This document shows positions 10,802-45,100 of a stretch of 64,000 bases of DNA, in pieces (within the stretch, counting starts at the first letter, position 1; every line of letters starts with the position of its first letter). Below the pieces are notes generated by a model. That model saw nothing but the letters and a program-made list of their open reading frames with translations, was not told the DNA's origin and searched no databases. The stretch spans positions 27,706,001-27,770,000 of the forward strand of contig NC_061771.1 of assembly GCF_022458985.1 (NCBI RefSeq), read 5' to 3'. The DNA is from Mugil cephalus (Eukaryota; Chordata; Actinopteri; Mugiliformes; Mugilidae). A program made the position numbers and the translations under genes.

Positions 10802-12164
10802 GTAAGACGAAATGTTAGTTTTATTATAATATTTCTAGCATGCATGTATGGGGTGCCGTTTGTAAAGCTGCGCGTGTTAAAATGAACACGCATTTTGCCC
10901 ACATTTAGCTAAAAAACACTTTTTTTTAAAAATCACATTTAGTAGATCTAATTGTTAAATCTAAATCTACATACTAAATTTTAAAATTAAATCTAAATGT
11001 TAGATATACATATTAAATATAAATGGTAATTCTTAAATATAAATGTTAATATTTTATATTTAGATTTAGATTCACCATTTACTAAATGTGTGTGTGGGTG
11101 TGTGTGTGTGTGTTTTTTTAGAGCTAAATTTTGGAAAAATTGCGTGTTCATTTTTAACACGCACAGCTTTATAAACGACACCCCATACGCATGATGTCAA
11201 GTTGCTGTGGATATTTATCTGTAATGTTTAATCTGTTCATTACTGGAGAACTTAACTGGACTTTATGAAGCTGATCTGAAACTAGAAAGGAGGGCGACGT
11301 CAGCTGCGGTGGATAGAGTACAGATTCCCTTTAGTATAAACACGCATAATTATTAATAATTTAATAAAAGTCCTGTATTGAAACCGGCATGAATACAAAT
11401 GTTTTTAATAAGTATTTTTTTCCGGTTGAAACACTGATTTTGATCAAACATGATGAAGCCACAACAAAGAAACGATTTCAGGCAGAGGTGTCAAAGCTAT
11501 GGTCCGTGGCCCACAGCATGAATTTACAATGCGTTAAAGTTACGTAGAAGACTGCAGTTTGTCAATGAATATAACTTCTATTTGTCCTAATTTGTCCACT
11601 GTTTTACTAAGAGAAGTGAAAAGACCACAACACTGGGACCAGGACTGAACAGCAGACAGCAATATGCCCAAATTGTACTTTTTTCTTTTTACTAAAGAAA
11701 TTACATAATTTTTCAAGGATAGTTTATTAAATGTAAGCATTCTCATAATTAAAAAAAAAAATAAATAAAAATCTGGAGTTGTCTTTACTTATAGGTTGTG
11801 TTAGCTGATGTTGTGTTTTCTGAGGATCTGGCCAAGAGGAGGGGTCCCAGAACAGAGCCTTGGGGAACACCAGATATCGCAGGGTAGGGTTGGGAGCAGT
11901 GGGAGTTGCTGTTGTGTTACTGGTCTGGCCCGCTTGTGATAAAATTGGACTGAATGTGGACCCCAAACTAAAATGAGTTTGACCCCCGATTTAAAGTGTC
12001 AAATTTTATGACAATACTTGAGAGGATGAAAACTGGGACAGATGTAAAAAGAACAGTGTGAAATGTAATAGACTCTGAAACCAGGTCAACCAAAGTGAAT
12101 GTGGGTACGCCATTATTCTAACATTTATATTAATCAGCATGTCTCTAATTAACTTCCCTCCCAG
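10802..12164 (+). other. Intron 1 of paralog A
   Basis: Contains the intron-1 block shared with the decayed minus-strand copies (near 11320-11480), a short TG run near 11090-11113 and AT-rich sequence. No exon seen. Confidence 0.4.
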
Positions 12165-34894
<22,730 letters not shown>

Positions 34895-35069
34895 AATTAC
34901 AATGAGCTTCAAATCTGTGTATTTTGAAAACTCAAAAACATGGACGTCAGTGTTTTAAACATGACTTGTTAATACAGTGTTTTACACAGACACAACTATC
35001 AACTGTTAATGATCCCTCAAATTTTCTATGTTAAATGACAAAATTTGTGTGTAAAGCAAGGAATACATT

Positions 35070-35440
35070 AACACTACCAGTCAAAAGTTTGGACACACCC
35101 TGAAATTCAATCCAAACTTTTGACTGAAGGTGTATTTTTACATTTTACGCTTATCTTAATGTTGTGGTGGCACATTGGTGTGGTGGTTAGCACTGATGCT
35201 TCACAGTGAGTCTGACTCTTGTCTAGGTCTCGCTTGTAAAAGACGTATTTGATCTCGGTGGGACAAACCATAAATCCCAATCTGCCCTTGTCTTTTTCTG
35301 TTGCTGCTCCCAAACTATGGAACAATCTACCACATCAGACCAGCTCCTCACTGTGTGTTTTAAAACCTGTTTCAAAACCCATTTTTATTCCATTGTGGTG
35401 CAGCTGTTCAACAACTCACCTTTCTGTAACTCCATGTTAT
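35070..35440 (+). repeat. Cluster of small repeat relics downstream of paralog A
   Basis: 35072-35135 is a foldback of two Tc1-like ends (ACCAGTCAAAAGTTTGGACA and its reverse). 35165-35215 looks like a fish SINE-like piece (GGTGTGGTGGTTAGCACTGA). 35226-35440 is a LINE 3' fragment with SVAAPKLWNNLPHQTSSSL. None is functional. Confidence 0.55.
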
Positions 35441-36946
35441 AAATAAGACAGATAAATCAGCCATTTAGCGTTAAACTTTCTTTTCTTGGTTTCACACACT
35501 CTGTTGATATTCTCATCCCCTGCCTCCTTCCTCTTCTCCCCCCAGACGTCTGTCCCAAACACCACCACATTTAGTTTAACTTTAATGTTTAGCTTGTTCC
35601 CTTGTCTTTTTTTACAGCCTATGCTCCCAAGGGAGTTGGTTTGACTTTGATATTGGTGGGAAAACATTATTTCACGTCACGTAGAGCAGAACAATCAAGC
35701 ATATGATCACAGTCAGAAAAAACAAACAAATCAACATTTTACATTCATATCTGAATATATGATGAGGACACAAGAATTCAATGCATTCTGCAGTGTTATA
35801 AAGTATTTGGGTATAAATTAAGTAACATTTGAACCTTTGAACAGGCAGATTAGTGGCCACTGGTTCTTATTCAGATCATCATCACACTGACATTTGTCAC
35901 GGTGATGAATCTCAAGACAAACATATCCATCATGATTTCACTTCACCTGGTAATTTACAGCATCTCCTTCAGCATCTCCTCCTCCATCTGCTCCAGCCTC
36001 TCTGCTGTCTGTCTCCTGACAAGAATATGTTGATGTATGACGCATGACTAGATTAGGGATACAATGATTGTCGAGTTTGGTGGTACAATTATTGCTTCAG
36101 CAAATAAGGCTTTTACTTTCACACAGTTATCACACAAATACATGAAAGTAATAAGTAAAAATAACTTAAGAAGTATATCTCATTGTCATTAAATCTTGTC
36201 TTTTATTCATTGTCTGTATGGTTACAGTTATATAACCTTGAATTAACTTGCACTCCAAAAAAATCTTTTGTCTTTTGTCGAGTCTTCTTTTTCTTGACAT
36301 CATTCACAAACACATGCAAACACTTGGATACATATATGTTATGTATTGACAGCCCAAGTCTGTCCCTCCAGGGATACGGTTACGCCCCCCTGTGTTATGA
36401 GTTGTGAACTGACGTCCTGAATTGAAGAGTAATACAAGCAGATGTGCAAATCTTCCTGGTCTCCCGTTTCCTCATTAATAGTTATAATACTAGACAACAA
36501 AGTATATAACAATATAGTTGATGGAACAGCAGAGGAGTGTGGGGCAAAAGGGGCCAACATGGACTCACATCTTCCGTCAGTTTCACTTGAAGTTTCAGCT
36601 GTTTCATAATCAGAGTAGAACTATGTTTTCGGAAATGTTAATTAACTATTTGGATTGTAATTGTGATATTTCAGCAGAGTAGTGAGTGTGTGTTGTGCAA
36701 CACTTATGCATTCAGGTGGTCTGCAATACTTTGCCACATTTTCTCTCTTTGTTTCATGGCAGTGGTGGTGTACCGTTAGTCAGGCAGACACATAAATAAT
36801 GTAACACATACAGTATATAATGATCGGCAACGTTACAAAGAAAACATTTTATTTTTTAATTTTCTCTTTTTTAAAGCCATGAACCTCTCTTGAGGGTTAG
36901 TGTTAGGGAAGGGCTAAACCATCATTCAAAGAACATAGTACCTTGT
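35441..36946. other. Intergenic spacer between the convergent genes
   Basis: No gene recognised. Small frames here lack domains and have no splice or repeat support. Confidence 0.4.
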
Positions 36947-37018
36947 GGTTCCATGGTGTAATGGTTAGCACTCTGGACTCTGAATCCAGTGATCCGAGTT
37001 CAAATCTCGGTGGAACCA
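36947..37018 (+). tRNA. tRNA-Gln (anticodon CTG)
   Basis: A complete 72-base cloverleaf. The acceptor stem GGTTCCA pairs with TGGAACC and the discriminator is A. The D arm contains the A box TGGTGTAATGGTTAGCAC. The anticodon stem CTGGA/TCCAG encloses loop CTCTGAA with anticodon CTG at 36980-36982. The T arm CCGAG/CTCGG carries the B box GTTCAAATC. No intron and no CCA. No clear T-run terminator follows within about 20 bases. It lies in the spacer between the two FIIND-CARD genes. Confidence 0.96.
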
Positions 37019-37229
37019 GAACTCGTTGAACATGTAACAACCCACCTATGTAATATAGACAGTGTTATGTCTTAACTGTCTATTTTAAAGTCCTGTGAAA
37101 TACATGTCTACACTTTTTCCACTGCTGCATTAAAAAACAATATATGTGTTTTATTTTTCAAGATTTTAACTTTAGCAGTAAATAGCGCTTTAGCGTGTAA
37201 ATAATACCTTCTTTACTATTTTTTATATA

Positions 37230-38265
37230 CAGCGGGTAAAATAAGTATTGAACTCATCACAATTTTTCATAGTAAACATATTTCTAAAGGTGCCATTGAC
37301 ATGACATTTTCACCTGGTGTTGGTAACAACCCCAGTAATCCATACATAGAAAGAAACCAAAACAAATAAGTTCAGAAATGAAGTTATGTGTAATAATGTA
37401 AAATAACAGAGGGAAAATATTGAACACATGCAGAAAGGGAGGTGGGAAAAGCCATGGAAAGCCAAGACACCAGCTGAAATCTACCAGTGATCAGAAAGCC
37501 ATCCTGCCCCTCGTCAGTGCAAATGCATATCAGCTGGTTCAGTCCAAGCCTATAAAAGCCTACAGCCTATAAAAAGGTGTGTCCTCACCAATGTGTCACA
37601 CAAGGAACATCTCATGATGGGTAAAAGCAAAGAACTGGCTCAAGACCTTCACAACCTTATTGTTGCAAAACATTCTGATGACACTGGTTACATAATCCGG
37701 ATGTATAACCCTGTATAATCCTTCCATAATCCGGAAGTGGAAAGAACATCATTCACTCGTAAACCCGAGTGAAAAGAATTACCAGAAGAGTTGTCCAAGA
37801 GCCAAGGACCACTTGTGGAGAGCTTCAGAAAGACCTGGAATTAGCAGAAACAATTGTTTCAAAGAAAACATTAAGCAGCCACGGCCTGTATGCACTTCAC
37901 CACGCAAGACTCCATTTCTGAAGAAAAAGCATGTTGAAGCTCGTTTAAAGTTTGCTGCAAAACATTTGGACAAGCCTGTAAAATACTGTGAGAACATAGT
38001 CTGGTCAGATGAGAGCTCTTTGGATGCCACAACACACACCATGTTTGGAGGACAAAACGCACTGCACACCACCCCAAAAACCCCATACCAACAGTGAAGT
38101 TTGGAGGTGGGAACATCATGGTGTGGAGCTGTTTTTCTGCATATGTTACTGACAAACTTCATATAATTGAATGGAGGATGAATGGAAACATGTACAGAGA
38201 CATTTTTCAGAACAATCTGCTGCCATCTACCAGAATGATGAAGATGAAACGAGGGTGGATGTTTC
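37230..38265 (+). pseudogene. Degenerate Tc1-like transposon, right end lost
   Basis: The left end CAGCGGGTAAAATAAGTATT with a preceding TA is a Tc1 terminal repeat. A decayed transposase starts at 37617 (MGKSKELAQDLHNLIV) and continues in other frames ([51 protein letters not shown]). The sequence is lost after about 38265, before the second catalytic Asp and the Glu, and no right repeat was found. Inactive. Confidence 0.85.
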
Positions 38266-38642
38266 AGGTATCATGTCAATGTTGTGGAGACCCTCTGCTC
38301 ATTTAGTCCAAACAGCATCCATTGGTTTTACATGAGGTCAGTATACTTGTATCCATACCACTTCAGTGTCTTTAAACATAAGGTCCTGTCTTTGTTTCAC
38401 AGGAATATGATTTTGAATGTAAATCTCCTCAGTTCCTCTGTAGCTATTTCTGTCCTTTCTATATATTTTCAGTGTTAATTATGCAAGTTGTTATCATGCA
38501 TCAAACTATATAAATAATATATAAAATATAATATAATCTATAAGCCAGATTTAACAGCTCTGGATTGTTTGATTTGTTTGGAGTATAAAAGTAATAAGAA
38601 CACCACAAAGATCGGTGTATAATTTAAAAACAATGTATTGCA

Positions 38643-38648
38643 TTTATT
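38643..38648 (-). promoter_or_regulatory. Polyadenylation signal of paralog B
   Basis: AATAAA on the minus strand about 220 bases after the CARD stop codon. It lies within the stretch whose homology to the decayed copy at 6.5-6.7 kb marks it as 3' untranslated region. Confidence 0.4.
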
Positions 38649-38866
38649 AAAAACAGACATATTTTGTCAATTCACATAGAAAAATATTCAAGAGGTGTTA
38701 TCCACAAATAAAAAAGGCATTTGACAAATCATTAACAACATAAAATGCTCTGAATACAGATACTTGTTATGTAAAACTCTGTGTGTTCCAGTATAAACAA
38801 GGCATTTTTTAAAACACTGACGTCCATGTTTTTGAGTTTTCAAAAAACACAGATTTGAAGCTCATT

Positions 38867-39192
38867 TTAATTTCGGTGTAAATTCAGCGTTTCAAAAACA
38901 AATGGATCTAATATACGGAAAGCGTCGATCATGACTTTACAAGCCTCTGGTCCTTTTTTCACCACGGTGTCGATCAGCTTTCTAGCTTTGTCTTCCCTGG
39001 AAGGCAAAGCTTGCATCTCTTCCAGTTCACTACTGTTTATAACCTCCTTCTGCAGAAGCTCATCCAGCAGATTCTTCAGAACAGGATCAGACACTCTGTT
39101 AATAAACTCTACCCGAACAGACTTCAGCTTCTTATCTTCTTGAACATGTGAAGTCAGAGGCCAGTTTGGATTGTAGCAGCTCGGATGAGGAC
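38867..39192 (-). CDS. Paralog B terminal CARD exon
   Basis: Acceptor CTTCCAG. The frame opens [20 protein letters not shown], then [52 protein letters not shown] and [20 protein letters not shown], then stop. The CARD is followed by a short basic tail (LHRN). Compared with paralog A it has an extra stretch before helix 1. Confidence 0.9.
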
Positions 39193-42100
39193 CTGGAAGA
39201 TAAAAGAAATATGTTTCATTGCCATAATAAACTTTGGTCTTTGCATCATAAGTATTTGGGAGTATAAATAAGAACTTATCCTCAGGTATTGTATGAATTA
39301 TTATTATAGTTGGATTGCAAATGTGTTCGGGTGATGCAGTATCATTTGTGCTGTCAAAAAACAGCAAGTATTGCTGCAGCCAAACTTACCGATGGCTTGT
39401 CTGTCCAGAACTGCAATCACAACATCAACCACTTCACTTCATATTGAATGAGATCATGTTCATTTTTTATGTTTTAATATGTGTTTATGTTTTTTGTCTG
39501 TGGATGTCCATCAAGTTAGAAGATATCTTCATCTACAAACACGTACACAGTATTTTGAGCACCGCTGTATTTGTCCATTTTTAAATAAACAAGTGGATAC
39601 ATTAAATAAGTCAGCATGGGAATCCACCAAAGGTAAATGACAGTTATTTTCTACAGGTTTTTAACTAAACAAATTGTTGCTCACCTCCATCTGTTACTAG
39701 TCCATGCAGTGATGATGAGTCCCTGGTTATAGTGTGGGTTAACTGGCTGGATGGGCCTGGAGCTGAGAAGGACCTTCCACCTGAAACCAAAAGTGTTTGG
39801 AGACAGCAGCTCTATACATTTCCTACTGTGTCTCTAATGATGGACATTTCATTTGGTTACAGGCCGTAGAACTGAGGTCAAATCTCAGATGGTCTCTTTA
39901 GGTGCATTTTAATCTTGGTGTAAAAAATATTTACTGCACACTTCATCTGGATACATGTTGACACCATGTTCAAACAGAGACCAATATTCCAAGTATTAAC
40001 CCTTTGTAACTTGTTAATTATATATATAATTAAGTCTGTACTGTACTGTGGGCTGCATGATCACAGCTAAAAGTCAGGAAGTGGACCCACTAATGTGTAT
40101 TTTAATTTAAATTAAAATCAACACAATGTTGCAGAATCTCTGTCATTTACAATGATCTCTAACAGTGTTGCTCACCTCTTCTGTCACTTGTGACCAGAGA
40201 CGATGATCCTGGCTCAGTGGATGGAGGTTGGGCTGACAGGAGACTGAAGGCTGGAGCTGCTTGTACATCTGAACCATAAAATAACACAAGACTGTGAAGG
40301 ATGCACTCTGGGGTAAATAGATGACATACAGTACGTACATGTACGTATGCAATTCACAGTTTTATTTTAATTTAGAACAATTAGAAGTTACCATTAAGCA
40401 GCCAGTAACATAAACGGGTATAGAGGATATTTGACTATAGATGGAGCAGGAGAAATGTGGCACTTGGAAGAATCTCTAGACAGTATAATATGAAAGGGAC
40501 AGAGGTGGTTGTTGATTTAAAAAAAAAAAAAAAGAGAGAGAGAGAGAGAAAATAATTCAAAATTGTTGATCAGCTTGGAAAAAAACATGAACATGTCTTT
40601 GTTTTCTTGTCACTAAAGCTCCATAGACACTTATTTTTTGCATTTCTTTTTCTAAACAGATTGTTGCTTACCTCCATCTGTTACTAGTCCATGCATTGAT
40701 GAGGCTGAGTCACTGGTTATAGTGTGGATTAACTGGCTGGATGGGCCTGGAGCTGAGGAGGACCTTCCACCTAAAATCAAACGAGTAGTACTGGGTTAGT
40801 TTAGTGCATGTTAGTAACAGGTGTAAACAGAGAACGCTGGTACACCTGGTATTATTATACATGAACAGACATTTTAAATGATGATGCATTTTAATCTTGG
40901 TGTAAAAAATATTCACTGCACACTACATCTGGATACATGTTGACACCATGTTCAAACAGAGACCAATATTCCAAGTATTAGCCCTCTGGAACTTGTTAAA
41001 TAGGGGCTACAGGGCTTCGCCTGAGGCCTAGTAGGGGCTAGGCAAAGCCCAGAGGCCCCGATTGTTATCTCGCGTGTTTCTTATTATTATTTGGGGCTAC
41101 GGGGCAACGCCCGAGCCCCCAGTCTACAGCAGAAAAGCCCTGAGCCCCTATTGCTATCCCGTGTGTTTCTTCTTTTTTTTTTAAATTCCTTTTTCTCCCC
41201 GTTTTCGTCCCTTAACTCATCCAACAGCTTGAAGAGCTGAAAGGCAAGTTATATATCAAAACGTGCGGCTCAATTGGGATCGGTGTGCTATTACTTGTTT
41301 TTCCGAAATACGAATTTTTTTGAGACATAAGTCGCAAAAAATTACCTGCGACAAATTTACCATAGGAAATGAATGGGACGGCTGAAAAAGAACACCCAAA
41401 AATCACAGTTTTTCAAAGGTCTACCTCTCAGGCATACTTTCACCTACAGACTTCATTTGAACTTTAAAATGTAGACACCAGCCTTGTGTATTGGTGTATT
41501 ATTTCCTCGTTTTGATACGTCTTATTGTTGTTGATCAATCACTGTTCAATGACCATAAAAATTTCTCTCGAATCTTGTTTTAGAGTGTGGAATGTTGCTA
41601 CATAGACTCTATGTTTTTTTCAGGTAATTTCACACACGTTCTCACACTGAGAACGTGTGTGAAATTACCTGAAAATTTTCTCTTTACATGCTCGTCGCAG
41701 CCACAATTTACACACTAGACACATGATTTTTTTCCACAGTTTTAAACAAACCTGTTGTGTCTCTCACAATGTGCTCGGCAAAGCAGTGAGACGTACAGAA
41801 TTTAAACTGTGAGGGTCTGTTTGTGGTAAAGTACCTGCCTGCTCACCATTCACTCCAATGCAAAGATTTTCTGAGAGAAGGAGAAGGGACCTTTGTTTTA
41901 AACTCGCGAGTGTGTCCAAAATATTTACTCTAGAAGGACAAAAGGCATATCAAAGTCTTCAGGAAGGTCTTACAACACCCACGGTCTGCTTGTTTTTCTG
42001 ATAGCAGCTACCGTTTTGTCACAGTGAGTCAAAATGTGAGAACAGTGAAAAGGAGGGAAATCTAGCTCTTTTCTGTGTCCTGGCTGTGCGCGCTTCCGTC

Positions 42101-45100
42101 GAGCCGAAGCTCTGGGCCACAGCTGAGACCAGTTCATTAATCAGTTGTCTCTACACACACCAACACACACACCTCCCCACCCACACAGATACCTTTGTAA
42201 TTACAGATACACACACGCACACACAAACACACAGGTACCTTTATGTTATTACACTTACAAATACACACAGGAAGAGTAGTAGGACACACAAACATGCGCG
42301 CGAGAGCGCGCATTAATATCTCACACACACTACATAGGTAACTTTGTGATTACAGTAACACACACACACTTCTCACCCTCACCCACCCACACACATACAT
42401 AAATGCTATTACAGTTACAGATACACTCAGGAAGAGTACTAGGATACACGCTTTCGTGCGCATTACTCTCTCACACACAGTCTAACTGTGAGCTAACTGT
42501 GCTAACCATACGCTAATTGTGCTAAATGCAGGCAAAGTGTGGTAATTCCCATGTTGACAGAGACGATACTCCCGGCATTAGCCCCCTGTAGCCCCTTCAA
42601 AATTTCCCAAAGTGTATTTTCTGGTTATGTATATAATTGAGTATACTGTAGTCTGCATGATCACAGCTAAAAGTCAGGAAGTGGACACACTAATGTGTGT
42701 TTCAAATTAAATCAACACGATGTTGCAGAATCTCATTTCATTTACAATGATCTCTAACAGTGTTGCTCACCTCTTCTGTCACTTGTGACCAGAGACGATG
42801 ATCCCGGCTCAGTGGATGGAGGTTGGGCTGACAAGAGACTGAAGGCTGGAGCTGCTTGTACATCTGAACCATAAAATAAACACAAGACTGTGAAGGATGC
42901 ACTCTGGGGTAAATAGATGACATACAGTACGTACATGTACGTATGCAATTCACAGTTTTATTTTAATTTAGAACAATTAGAAGTTACCATTAAGCAGCCA
43001 GTAACATAAACGGGTATAGAGGATATTTGACTATAGATGGAGCAGGAGAAATGTGGCACTTGGAAGAATCTCTAGACAGTATAATATGAAAGGGACAGAG
43101 GTGGTTGTTGATTTAAAAAAAAAAAAAAGAGAGAGAGAGAAAATAATTCAAAATTGTTGATCAGCTTGGAAAAAAACATGAACATGTCTTTGTTTTCTTG
43201 TCACTAAAGCTCCATAGACACTTATTTTTTGCATTTCTTTTTCTAAACAGATTGTTGCTTACCTCCATCTGTTACTAGTCCATGCATTGATGAGGCTGAG
43301 TCACTGGTTATAGTGTGGATTAACTGGCTGGATGGGCCTGGAGCTGAGGAGGACCTTCCACCTAAAATCAAACGAGTAGTACCGGGTTAGTTTAGTGCAT
43401 GTTAGTAACAGGTGTAAACAGAGAACGCTGGTACACCTGGTATTATTATACATGAACAGACATTTTAAATGATGATGCATTTTAATCTTGGTGTAAAAAA
43501 TATTCACTGCACACTACATCTGGATACATGTTGACACCATGTTCAAACAGAGACCAATATTCCAAGTATTAGCCCTCTGGAACTTGTTAAATAGGGGCTA
43601 CAGGGCTTCGCCTGAGGCCTAGTAGGGGCTAGGCAAAGCCCAGAGGCCCCGATTGTTATCTCGCGTGTTTCTTATTATTATTTGGGGCTACGGGGCAATG
43701 CCCGAGCCCCCAGTCTACAGCAGCAAAGCCCTGAGCCCCTATTGCTATCCCGTGTGTTTCTTCTTCTTCTTTTTTTAAATTCCTTTTTCTCCCCGTTTTC
43801 GTCCCTTAACTCATCCAACAGCTTGAAGAGCTGAAAGGCGAGTTATATATCAAAACGTGCGGCTCAATCGGGATCAGTGTGCTATTACTTGTTTTTTCGA
43901 AATACGAATTTTTTTGAGACATAAGTCGCAAAAAATTACCTGCGACAAATTTACCATAGGAAATGAATGGGACGGCTGAAAAAGAACACCCAAAAATCAC
44001 AGTTTTTCAAAGGTCTACCTCTCAGGCATACTTTCACCTACAGACTTCATTTGAACATTAAAATGTAGACACCAGCCTTGTGTATTGGTGTATTATTTCC
44101 TCGTTTTGATACGTCTTATTGTTGTTGATCAATCACTGTTCAATGACCATAAAAATTTCTCTCGAATCTTGTTTTAGAGTGTGGAATGTTGCTACATAGA
44201 CTCTATGTTTTTTTCAGGTAATTTCACACACGTTCTCACACTGAGAACGTGTGTGAAATTACCTGAAAATTTTCTCTTTACATGCTCGTCGCAGCCACAA
44301 TTTACACACTAGACACATGATTTTTTCCACAGTTTTAAACAAACCTGTTGTGTCTCTCACAATGTGCTCGGCAAAGCAGTGAGACGTACAGAATTTAAAC
44401 TGTGAGGGTCTGTTCGTGGTAAAGTACCTGCCTGCTCACCATTCACTCCAATGCAAAGATTTTCTGAGAGAAGGAGAAGGGACCTTTGTTTTAAACTCGC
44501 GAGTGTGTCCAAAATATTTACTCTAGAAGGACAAAAGGCATATCAAAGTCTTCAGGAAGGTCTTACAACACCCACGGTCTGCTTGTTTTTCTGATAGCAG
44601 CTACCGTTTTGTCACAGTGAGTCAAAATGTGAGAACAGTGAAAAGGAGGGAAATCTAGCTCTTTTCTGTGTCCTGGCTGTGCGCGCTTCCGTCGAGCCGA
44701 AGCTCTGGGCCACAGCTGAGACCAGTTCATTAATCAGTTGTCTCTGCTGTTAATACAGCTGATCCCTGTGTCACATACATTTATGTTACAACAACACACA
44801 CCAACACACACACCTCCCCACCCACACAGATACCTTTGTAATTACAGATACACACACGCACACACAAGCACACAGGTACCTTTATGTTATTACACTTACA
44901 AATACACACAGGAAGAGTAGTAGGACACACAAATATGCGCGCGAGAGCGCGCATTAATATCTCACACACACTACATAGGTAACTTTGTGATTACAGTAAC
45001 ACACACACACTTCTCACCCTCACCCACCCACACACATACATACATACATGCTTTTACAGTTACAGATACACTCAGGAAGAGTACTAGGATACACACTTTC

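Noticed and set aside
42086-42330. His/Thr-rich and Cys/Val-rich frames in the CA-rich stretch
   Set aside because: Translations of simple CA/TG repeats inside the GGGGCTACAGGG element.
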